Below are positions 16,400 through 24,119 of a DNA stretch of 37,433 nt, one piece after another. The notes below the pieces were generated by a model. It was not told the DNA's origin and did not search any database. It saw only the letters and a list, made by a program, of their open reading frames with translations. Within the stretch, counting starts at the first letter, position 1, and the number at the start of each line of letters is the position of its first letter. Position numbers and translations under genes: made by a program. The DNA is from Prorocentrum cordatum (taxonomy: Eukaryota; Sar; Dinophyceae; Prorocentrales; Prorocentraceae): contig CAUYUJ010000336.1 in assembly GCA_963575745.1 (NCBI GenBank), forward strand, positions 1,471,747 to 1,509,179, in the 5' to 3' direction.

Positions 16400-18888
16400 C
16401 TAGTCGTCGTTCTCCACGGGCACGAGCTCCTTCATCTTGGTGATGCTCTTCGCCTTGTTCGCGAGCTTCGTGAGGTCCTCCATCTGGTTGTTGCAGGCAT
16501 CGTAGTAGTCCGACACCGAGTAGCTCTCTACATCGCCCAAGAGGAGCTCCTGGAATACAGGATCTCCCACGGAGTTCTCCTCAACCTTCACGAGCAACTT
16601 CTGCAGGGAGGGCAGGAACTGCTTCGCGAACGACCAGTCCTCCGCCGTCTCGATCTGTGCAACGATGGACCTGAGCGCGTCAGAACCAATGATCGTGGTT
16701 CGAACGTGGATTCCAGGATCCGCGAGGATACTCGAATCTTCGTTCGAACCACGATCAGCATCTCCCGATGATCGTGGCATAATCTCGAGAGGAGACCGCT
16801 CAAGATGATGCGTTGGATATCGATAAGGATCGGGCGACGTCAGGTCCTACAGGGAGAGCGGCGGCGATCACGGATCTTCAAAGAGAGCTGCGAGGATTGC
16901 GGAGGATGGAGAAGTTGAGGAGGATGGATGATTGAAGAGGTCGAAGAGGGATGGCTCTGGGCGCTCTAAGCCCTGGGCTTGGCTTGCAGGGTGCAGTTCG
17001 AGTACATGTTCTTGGTGTCCTGCATCGTCTTGCGCTTGGCCTTGTCGCTCATCTCCTTGGTCTTGCCCTTCTTGTTCTTGCCCTGCTTGCCCTTGCCCTT
17101 GCCAGGCTTGGCCTTCCCCGTCTTGTCGGGCGAATCCTTGGCGACTGCAGCGGCCTTGGACGGTGGCGTGATCGCAGCATCCGCCGCACCTGGCGTTGCG
17201 CCCGATGATGCCGCGCCCGACGATGCAGCTCCCGATGATGCAGCTCCCGATGATGCAGCGCCCGATGATGCAGCGCCCGTCGCCACGCCAGCCTCGATCT
17301 TAGCCTTCTTCGGGTCGCCGCGCTCGAGCTCCTCCGTCTCCCACTTCTTGGTGAAGTCGAGCCTGCTCTGCTTGACCCTGTGCCTGAACTCGAGTCGGCC
17401 GCTGTCCGAGTTGAGCTCGACGAAGGGGGGGCCCTTCTTGATGCAAGACAGCGCAATGTTGATCGCGCCCTGCACCACCGCAGGGCGATCATGCCCTCCT
17501 TCTGCAACTATGAGCGCGTCCAAGTTGAGGAGGGTGCCGATCGTGCTGTCGACCTCCGACCTCGACTGGACGAACTTGCGGGTCTTCTCGCACTCGGCGT
17601 ACCTCTCAGCGGCCCAATCTTGCCTGAACTTCACCTTGTCCGCGGGGCCAGCGTCCTTGTACGCCTGGCGCTTCTCCTCGGACCAGTGCGACATGATGAA
17701 GAGGCCGAAACGGCTTCCCATGGCCGACCTCTTGTTGAAGACGAAGCCCGAGTTGGCGCACTGCTCCAGCACCGCGTCGTACGGCGCCTTGTCGCTGCCA
17801 GTGTTCCAGGTCTCGACATTCTCGCCCCACGTCTCCTTGGCCGCCAGGAACGCCTCCATGAGTGCCTGCAGCAAGGGTAGGAGACCCAGGAGCGAGGAGG
17901 AGGAGAAGGATGAGCAGGATGGTATGCCTTCTCGGAGTCCACCGCCCCCGCCAGCTGGCCAGCCGCGGGCGCCCTGTCCAACTCCTTCTGGAAGAGCTCG
18001 AGCATCCCGTCGGTCTCATCCGACTGCAGCACGTACTCCTGCTCCTTGCCGTCGTCGACGTTCATGGAGTCCCCGCAGTCTCCTGAAGCGCCAGCTCCTG
18101 CGTCGGCGTCGCCAGGCAGATCGGCAGCGCGTTGGACGACAGCCTTGACTGCTCCAGAGCCGCTCGAAGTCTGCTTCTTCTCGAACGCCACCACCTCGGC
18201 CACGGCCTCGGCCTCCTCGGCGTCCCTCACGGCCTTCACGGCCTTGGCAGCGAGAGCTTCCTCGTCGGAATCCAGCTCCGCTGGCGTCCCCTCGTACGGC
18301 GGCTGCGCGCTCCCGCCGTGGTCCTCGAAGTGCGCGGCGGGCGGCTCCACGGGCACGAGCGCGCCGCCCTGCTGGACCGGGGCAGCGGAAAAAACAAACA
18401 ACCGAGGGACAGGATCTTGGGACTTGGGTGGGTGACGATGGCTACATTGGACTCGAACCTCGACGCTCACATTATCCAGCTCCGAAGCCCAGCCCTAACC
18501 AGGAAACAATGCAACTGTTCGATCAAGGTTGGCACATCCGAAATCACGCCCCACATATCGGACGCATTCTCCCATGAGTATATCCTCTAGGTGGGGGTGG
18601 ATCACCCCCCACGTCTTTTGTTGGGGCCTTGTCGGGCGCGACCTTGCCATGCGAGCTCGGCGCCTGGGTTGCCGCCTCGAGGTCTGTCGGGCTCGCGTTC
18701 TGGCTGCTGGCGCTGTCGACGTCGATGGGCTGGCACTGCGCCTGGTTCGACTCCAGCAGATGGCCTGCCACGACAGCACGCGCACCTCCTGCAGGCGGCG
18801 CCATCAGACCTGGGAACCTGGCTTCGAGTTTACGGATCTCGTCCCTAAGCATATGTCGAGATGGACTTGGGCCTGCGACACTGCGGAC
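16400..18888 (-). CDS. Multi-exon charged nuclear-type protein, dinoflagellate family, function unknown
   Basis: Four exons read on minus. Exon 1 (about 18888-18613) contains MLRDEIRKLEARFPGL, then a Pro/Ala-rich part. Exon 2 (18371-17928) follows a CCCCGGTCCAG acceptor and is Glu/Ala-rich with ALAAKAVKAVRDAEEAEA, likely coiled coil. Exon 3 (17865-16972) starts ALMEAFLAAKETWGENVETW, with WSEEKRQAYKDAGPADKVKF and KVKFRQDWAAERYAE. It then has five or so ASSGA repeats and a Lys-rich tail (KGKGKQGKNKKGKTKE) suited to nuclear localisation. Read straight on, exon 3 meets TAG at 16966. A splice at CCCAGG to TCCATC (16670) removes it and continues as SIVAQIETAEDWSFAKQFLP to a stop at 16400. The 17866-17927 intron is GC-AG. 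From memory, proteins with an FRxxWA motif of this sort are frequent in dinoflagellates; the role is unknown. It may be the 3' half of the gene at 19161-21555. Confidence 0.55.
16691..16756. repeat. Inverted repeat, 16-bp perfect arms, in predicted intron
   Basis: GATCGTGGTTCGAACG at 16691-16706 and its exact reverse complement at 16741-16756, with a 34-nt loop that is itself partly self-complementary (GATTCCAGGATCCGCGAGG). On the minus strand it ends about 20 nt before the predicted 3' splice site at 16670. Confidence 0.92.
17866..17927 (-). other. 62-bp GC-AG intron
   Basis: On minus, exon 2 ends GAGAAG and the intron begins GCATACC. It is C/T-rich throughout and ends CTTGCTGCAG before GCACTCATG. 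The junctions share AG|GCA on both sides, the direct-repeat pattern reported for dinoflagellate introns. Removal joins SEK to ALMEAF in phase 0. Confidence 0.75.
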
Positions 18889-18974
18889 CTCGTTTCGATG
18901 TAGGATGCGCCGTAGTGCCTATCAAGATTGAGGAGGAAGTAGGGGGAGGACCGTATGAACTGCGAATCAGGTGG

Positions 18975-19092
18975 AGGTGGCTCGAGGAGGAGGAGGAGGA
19001 GGAGGAGGAGGATGAGGAGGAGGAGGAGGAGGAGGAGGAGGAGGGGAGTTGGAGGAGGAGGAGGAGGAGGAGGAGGAGGAGGAGGACGTGGA
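18975..19092. repeat. GAG tract, CTC-rich on the sense strand
   Basis: Two blocks of GGAGGA units split by GGGGAGTTGG. It sits between the stop at 19161 and the acceptor near 18888, so it is probably intronic if the two minus-strand blocks are one gene. Confidence 0.9.
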
Positions 19093-19160
19093 AGAAGAGG
19101 ATCAAGACTAGGATACGAGACGGAGGGTCGGTGGTTTTCGCCGACGACCCTGCTCGATCT

Positions 19161-21555
19161 TTAATCCAGCCAGTGGCTGCCAACACTAGGTGGCGCAGGG
19201 AGGCACGGAGAGGCAGGGGGCGCGTGCGACGCTGCAGGTGCCTTGGGAGGCGGCGCGGCTGGAGCCGCTGCGGGCCCCTTCTTAGGTGTTGGCCCTCCCT
19301 GATGGGGGCCTGTCGAGCCTGCAGGAGCGGCGGCAGGGCGCTTCCTACAGGCATGCTCGAGCAAGTCGGCCTTCGCCTTCGCGATGCCATCGTCGTCGAT
19401 GTCCCCCTTGCCGTACCTCTCGGCCAGCTCGCTCACGAAGCTGAAGGCCGCCTTCTCGTCGTTCTTGAAGTGGGACAGCTCGATGTGCAATTTGGCCGAA
19501 CCACCGATTCGCAAGCGTGCAAGGCGCGCCGATTCGCCCTGCCGCTTGTCCCACCTGAGGTCGGCAATGACCTCGACGTCATCCTTGAACACCCTCTTGA
19601 CGTTGCAGCTCTTGGCAGCGGCGGGCTTCTTCATCACGACCGTCTGGCTCGCGCCCGCTGTGCTCTGCCACGCCGCAACTGACAGCTGGGGTACTGGCCG
19701 TTCTGCGCCGTCAGGCCACACTGCGAGCATCTGATCCTCGGGCTTCGGCTTGTGCGGCAGCTTCAGCTTGGCATACTCTGGCTCTGAGTTCAAGGCCGAA
19801 CCAGCAGGCCTCCTCCACGCTCGCTCGGAGCACGAATCGTAGCCGTACTCCCAGAACACTCCTCGACTCGAGAACAAAAAACAGGAGGAGGAGGAGGACC
19901 GCAGATGAGGAAGGGGCGGGGGAAAGCGATGGCGGATAATGAGGGATGGGAGGGAAGGGTGACGGAAAAGGGTAGGGGCTGACAGATAGAGAGAGTGAGC
20001 AGGGCAGGGTTGGGTCATTGACGGATCATTGGGGGGTCATTGGTGGATAGTTTGAGGATCATTGGAAGATCATTGGAGGATCATTGGGGTGTCATTGTGG
20101 CGTCATTGACCGTTGCCATTCTGAAACATGATCCCGCGACGTGCTCTTATAAAGAGCCAGTCGCGGGATCATGTTTCAGATTCCAGGTTCAGATTTCAGA
20201 TTCCAAGGTCCTGCTGGTTTCTTCGCGGCCGCTGGCTTTTTCATGGTGTTGCCATCCTGCAGCTCATCCTCGTCGATCTCGGGGTCCTCGTCGGCCTCCT
20301 CCTCTTCGGCCGCCTCTTGGCCCTCCCCCTCCTCCTCCTCCTCCTCCTCCTCCTCGTCCTCACCCTCGGCCTCCTCGGCCTTCTCGGCGTTGCGATTCTT
20401 GAACCAGCGTGGTGCCTTGTCGCCTTTCCTTGCGGCGCTGCGTCGGGCGGTCATCGCATTTCCGTCTCGGAGGGCGGTGGCCCCCTGACCCCTTTCCCCT
20501 CGAATCGCGCATCCCTCGAGGATCACCGAGTCGCACATCGGATCGCATCGGCGACCATGACGCATCCCTCCGCTACCTCGCTCCTCGAGCGAGGCGCTCG
20601 GGATGGGCGATGCGCGATTCGAGGAGAGATCGGGGGGGCACCGCCCTCCGAGACAGAACTGCAAAGACCGCCCAACGCGTCGCCGTCCCTTTGAGTTCTC
20701 GTGCGTGGCCAAACAGCGCTCGAATACGATTGCCCATGGTCTTGAGCCAGTCCTTCAGCTCGAGATCGCTGAGCTCGAACTGCTTCGTCTGGGCCACGAT
20801 GCTGAGCGCCTGCAGGACGAGAAAGTCGGAGGACGGCAGCGCGAGCTCTCGCGAGAGCTCGCGCTGCCATCCTCCGATCTTCTCGGCCTCATCCTATCCA
20901 TGGGGTCGATGCGCGGGTTCTGGCCGCGTCGCCTCTGTCACCGTGCTGGGTTTGATGCTGAAGTTCGTCGTCAGGGCCTCCACATCGTTGAGCAACGCCT
21001 GTGGCGAATCCTCCTCCTCCTTCCCCCTCCTCTCCTCCTTCTCTTCCTCCTCCTCCTCCTCCTCCTCCTCCTCCTCCTCCTGGTTCCTGGTTCCTGGTAG
21101 CTTCGAGGTCCCTGGTTCCTGGCCGGCGGTTCGAAGCTCCGTTCCTGGCTCGGGGGGCCGTGGCGACGTCAGCGCCGCAAGTTTTTGCAGGGGTAAATTC
21201 TCTTGGCGCGCGTCCCCCATGCATGGGGGATGCGCGCCAAGAGAACTTACCCCTCATGGAGGGGGTGGGGCGGCAGGGGAGGAGAAGGAGGAGAAGGCCT
21301 TCTTCTCGAGCAGCCTCTCCTTTCCGTAGGGCTCCGTCTGGCTCTCGGCGTAGATCAGAAAGTTCAACTGGGCAGGGGAGGGAGACAAAGGCTGGAGGAG
21401 GGGAGGTTGGACACCCCCTCTCCTGGAAGAAGAGGGGGATCGACGAGGCAGTGCAGGAGGGTGATTGTAACTCCGCTGGCCGTCTCCACATGGCGCTCGA
21501 GCGCTCGGGCCAGCTCTGGGGCGTTGGCGAATCTGGGCCCCTTCTTCGGCGGCAT
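19161..21555 (-). CDS. Multi-exon MKKPAAAK-type protein with acidic tracts, function unknown
   Basis: Read on minus from ATG 21555 (MPPKKGPRFANAPELARALE). Exon b starts after a CCCTGCCCAG acceptor at 21373 (LNFLIYAESQTEPYGKERLL). Exon c has a Glu run and SPQALLNDVEALTTNFSIKP, ending at 20933. Exon d, 20809 to about 20660, reads ALSIVAQTKQFELSDLELKD and WLKTMGNRIRALFGHAREL. Exon e, about 20470-20190, is acidic (EEEE runs) and ends GNTMKKPAAAKKPAG. Exon f (about 19864-19161) has VVMKKPAAAKSCNVKRVFKD, SELAERYGKGDIDDDGIAKA and a Pro/Ala-rich tail before TAA. The c-d intron (20810-20932) has GC-AG ends with AG|GCG at both junctions and is phase 0. MKKPAAAK repeats are known from dinoflagellate proteins, and charged disordered blocks suggest a nuclear or nucleic-acid-linked role. 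Joins between d and e and between e and f are uncertain because of the fold-back and hairpin there. The gene may continue to 16400. Confidence 0.5.
20010..20110. repeat. GGATCATTGGAGG minisatellite
   Basis: About eight 11-13 bp units (GGATCATTGGAAG, GGGTCATTGGTGG and similar), related to the GGATCACTGGGG array at 15813. It lies in the probable e-f intron of the minus-strand gene, next to a 61-nt hairpin. Confidence 0.88.
20120..20180. repeat. 61-nt hairpin with 21-bp perfect stem
   Basis: Arms at 20120-20140 and 20160-20180 are exact reverse complements (CTGAAACATGATCCCGCGAC core). The 19-nt middle contains a further 6-bp stem GCTCTT/AAGAGC around ATA, separated by a 2-nt mismatch. On minus it begins at the TGA that closes exon e and is followed inward by ATCTGAAATCTGAACCTGGA direct repeats. 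Confidence 0.95.
20432..20690. repeat. Fold-back inverted repeat, about 85-bp arms
   Basis: The left arm (about 20440-20520) includes GTCGGGCGGTC, CGTCTCGGAGGGCGGTG and CCTCGAATCGCGCATCCC. The reverse complement of the right arm (about 20598-20685) carries GTTGGGCGGTC, TGTCTCGGAGGGCGGTG and CCTCGAATCGCGCATCGCCC. Identity is roughly 80 per cent by eye with small indels. The centre (about 20521-20597) holds further short self-complementary pieces. It spans the presumed d-e intron and the edges of both exons. Confidence 0.85.
20815..20888. repeat. Palindrome with 37-bp arms filling an intron
   Basis: The arms meet between 20851 and 20852 at GAGCTCTCG|CGAGAGCTC. About 33 of 37 pairs match. It lies inside the 123-bp GC-AG intron 20810-20932, its inner edge only 5 nt from the 3' splice site, so most of the intron is palindrome. 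Confidence 0.92.
21189..21254. repeat. Palindrome with 33-bp arms, two mismatched pairs
   Basis: The centre is CCCCCATG|CATGGGGG between 21221 and 21222. Arms read outward as ...CGCGCG...TTGGCGCG...TACCCCT. It lies between exons b and c of the minus-strand gene, probably in the intron. Confidence 0.95.
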
Positions 21556-21651
21556 TCTCTGGGCCGCTCGAGCAGACCAGGCAGCGGAAGCGGGAAGCAC
21601 GCAGCAGCGAGGAAGAGGATTACCCGATCCCGTTAGCATACTAGTGGCTAG

Positions 21652-21722
21652 CTTATATATATATATACACATATACACATATACCTATACATATATATAC
21701 ATATATATATATATATATATCG
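21652..21722. repeat. AT/CATATA microsatellite
   Basis: TATATATA with ACACATATAC interruptions, ending in a pure AT run before CGATCG. It lies upstream of the ATG at 21555 of the minus-strand gene. Confidence 0.92.
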
Positions 21723-21814
21723 ATCGTGTGTTAGATTCCTGCGGGCCATACAATATATTCATCACCATCCGATGCACATCATTAACATTTTTTCACACAC
21801 ATATGAATGAACAG

Positions 21815-21995
21815 AGTTTTTTTCGTTGAAAAGGGTTTTTTTGTTGAAAAGGGAAAAACTAAAGTTGCTTAAAAAAAGCGATAACGAGCCTCAGGGAATT
21901 CCCCTGAGGAACGGGACGGGGGGAGGGGGGGGGCGTCGTCTCCAGGCAGGCGACTGATCGTCGCAAGCGCTCTCTGCGAACATCCAGGCCCCGAC
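21815..21995. repeat. Dispersed composite repeat, copy 2 (partner at 9779-9990)
   Basis: Holds two copies of TTTTTTTGTTGAAAAGGG in a row (about 21817-21853), an A/T-rich part, GAGCCTCAGGGAATTCCCCTGAGG (itself palindromic) and the GGCGACTGATCGTCGC core near 21950. Compared with 9779-9990 the CCCTGAGGCTC part is inverted while the other parts keep orientation. That points to a rearranged repeat. Confidence 0.8.
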
Positions 21996-22406
21996 GGCCC
22001 CAGCGACCCGCTAGGCCCAGCGAGCGGATAGCGCGCCCCCCCGTCCGGCGTCGCAGGAGGCCAGGAAGAGCGCGGGTCGTAGAGCGAAGCAGGAGGCCGC
22101 AACGCTGCGACACACATTCCCCGCCCAGCGCTTGCACCCTGCTGACCCAATGCTGAAGCGAGGCGCATGGCCAGGCTTCAGGCCGACATCGCACGCTCGC
22201 TGGCCACTCGTAAGCCGCACTTCAGCCATGCGCTCAAAACCATGCTCGGCAAAGCTTGACGCGCGCGCGCCGAGCCCAAGTTGGCGCAGAAAGGCGGCGA
22301 CCTCAGGCTCGCAAGCAGGGGCCTCTGGGCCCGTCGGAGGAGCCGCGTGACCTGCGCGCTGGAAAGCCGCTCGCGCGGCGGGCTGCCCGGACTGAGATGG
22401 CATCAT
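21869..22406 (-). CDS. SAM (sterile alpha motif) domain protein with probable 1-nt frameshift
   Basis: The minus frame starts at ATG 22406 with an in-frame TAG two codons before it. After about 35 Ala/Pro-rich residues comes a SAM-like domain: EVAAFLRQLGLGARASSF, EHGFERMAEVRLTSGQRA, CDVGLKPGHAPRF. The hydrophobic pattern and the LGL, L..LT and GxKPGH signatures fit the family, which mediates protein-protein or RNA contacts. After GH the frame leaves the family pattern. One surplus base near 22166 would give GHRLASAL, the usual SAM ending, and would join the frame that runs on to 21869 (PSGPGCSQRALATISRLPGD). So either the copy is frameshifted or the sequence has an error. The C-terminal part overlaps the dispersed repeat. 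Upstream, 22422-22515 encodes short Trp/Ser/His repeats that may belong to an earlier exon. Confidence 0.5.
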
Positions 22407-22421
22407 CGCCTAGGCGGCCCT

Positions 22422-22515
22422 GCTGACTATGCCAATCATGACTGCGCCAACTGCGCTGAGTCTCATCCGGGGGACCGTGCTGACTATTCCAACCATGACT
22501 GCGCCAACCTCGTTG
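22422..22515. repeat. 57-bp tandem duplication
   Basis: GCTGACTATGCCAATCATGA at 22422 recurs as GCTGACTATTCCAACCATGA at 22479. On minus each copy encodes a WRSHxWxSQ unit, suggesting a repeated exon segment upstream of the SAM gene. Confidence 0.8.
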
Positions 22516-22693
22516 TCGCTGCCACTCTGGCCAAGCCCCGCCAGAATACCCCGCGCTCATCTCAGAAATGCGGGTGTGGAAAAGGAAAGAAGAACGAAAG
22601 TAGTAGGGATAGATATGGCAAAAACAATGGCCTCCTGTTGGCCCGCGGCTTGACCCAGAGCGGTCTGGCCCAGAGCGGCGTGACCCAGTTTTC

Positions 22694-22715
22694 ACCGTAG
22701 CCATTTTGGCCCAAG
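22694..22715 (+). other. Relic of the dinoflagellate spliced leader
   Basis: The 22 nt include GTAGCCATTTTGGCCCAAG. They match the conserved dinoflagellate spliced leader (ending GTAGCCATTTTGGCTCAAG) at 21 of 22 positions. The single change is T to C near the 3' end. It is followed by CCGCTG, not the GT donor a spliced-leader RNA gene needs, so it is a reverse-transcribed mRNA end. The upstream bases are TGACCCAGTTTTC. Confidence 0.9.
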
Positions 22716-23720
22716 CCGCTGTTGGGGATACTTTTTTTTAAGCAGCCGCAGGCGGAAGCGCCAGCGGCGGGAGGTCGCGAACGGGCCGCGGACGCGACTA
22801 AATTGCCTAACGCGCGCGGGGCCGCGGATCAGGCGGCTCACGACAGCGTCCAGGGCGGCGGGGCCGATGCCATCCAGGAGCCAGAGACAGCCCCAGAACG
22901 GACATGCAGCGGTGCGTCCAACGGGCCTGAGGTAGGCACCGAGGAGACCAAGCGCAGCCAAAATGGCGCGACAGGCGTTCCAACGTCCAGGTGCGAACGA
23001 GAGGAACGTACCCGAGGACGTCATCCAAGCCTGACCAGTAGCACAGACGACTGGAGACGTAAGTCCAGCGGGGATCCCGACGGCGGCAGCGAGCCGCGAC
23101 GCCAGAACGGCATCAAGTGTGAACATGTTCCGAGAAACTTCCACACCGAGATGCTTCAGCCCAGACCCAGCGGGTGGAAGGGCACCTGATGCACGCTACA
23201 CGGTCGAAACGCGGCGTCTGCACATCACAGTGTCACAGTGCTGTCCAGAACGAGTCGGAGAGCACACGCGGGACAGACCGCGTATACCCAGGCAGGTCCC
23301 TCAAAGCCACTGATCCAGGGTCACGGCGGAAGCCGACCAGCATTGAGAATTCCCGAGGACACCGATCCAGGGAGCCTGACGGGTACCACAGGCTGACTGG
23401 GGACAAAGGTCCAACGGAAAAAGCTGACGGCGAACCAGGTCGCGACGCAAGAAAGCGCATCCAGGGTGTTGAGCATGATGACAAGAGTATCTTCCACAAC
23501 TGAGATGCGACAGCCCAGATCCGACGAGTGGAAGGGCGTCGAAGTGTTTCGTGACCCCGAAGAGACGAGTCGTCTAGCACCAGAGGGACGAGAGAACCCT
23601 TGTACCCAAGACGCGTCCCTCAGAGCCACTTGGATCCAGGGTGACGGCGGAAGGCCGTGCTGCTTGTTTAAAAGGCCCAGGGTGACGGCGGAAGGCCGTT
23701 CGTTCGGTTAGAAAGTCCAG
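22716..23720 (+). repeat. Three degenerate ~350-bp tandem units behind the spliced-leader relic
   Basis: TTCCACACCGAGATGC at about 23140 recurs as TTCCACAACTGAGATGC at about 23494. ATCCAGGGTCACGGCGGAAG near 23312 recurs as ATCCAGGGTGACGGCGGAAG near 23634 and CCCAGGGTGACGGCGGAAG near 23677. The stretch ending at 23165 aligns with the one ending at 23519. Plus-strand frames after the relic are not convincing. On minus the units share a hydrophobic register (MFTLDAVL against MLNTLDAL). So this may be a retroposed non-coding or degraded transcript. Confidence 0.65.
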
Positions 23721-23847
23721 GGGGAAAGCCAGTGAACAGGCGAGCCGTGGCCCACTGACAGGCCAGGAAGGCCTGGCGGTGAGACATCTACAGTAGGGCC
23801 GGAGGCCGCGAGTCCACTGCGGAGAGGCGGTGGACGGTATTGCCGAA

Positions 23848-23882
23848 GCGCGCACCTGGATCCAAAGGCAGGAGGTGCGCGC
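23848..23882. repeat. 10-bp hairpin
   Basis: GCGCGCACCT at 23848-23857 and its exact reverse complement at 23873-23882, loop 15 nt. It lies in an otherwise unassigned GC-rich stretch (23720-24120). Confidence 0.85.
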
Positions 23883-24119
23883 ATCGGGTGGAGGGCGGCA
23901 GAGCGCCGCGATTGGGGTCCCACGGCGCGGCCTGGGCAGCGCCCGCTGGAATTCAGGAAGCGAAACCGAGGCGAGGAAAGGGGGGGCCGAGCGGCAAGAG
24001 GGCGGCGGCCACCGGTGGAGAAAGGCAGCGATGCCAGTGGCGCAGAGGGCCGCGGTGGCGCGTTGCGAAGCGCAGGCGGTGGCGCGGGCACTGGGGCGCG
24101 GCGAGGGCAGATAGGGAGT

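Noticed and set aside
18449-18459. tRNA B-box-like GGTTCGAGTCC on minus
   Set aside because: No matching T-stem, A box or cloverleaf can be drawn around it, and it lies in a predicted intron.
22694-22715. Spliced-leader RNA gene
   Set aside because: The leader is followed by CCGCTG, not a GT splice donor, and no Sm-like site is evident nearby.
22956-22967. Leader-like 12-mer on minus (GCCATTTTGGCT)
   Set aside because: The match stops at both ends of the 12-mer, flanks do not fit, and no gene starts after it; chance is possible.
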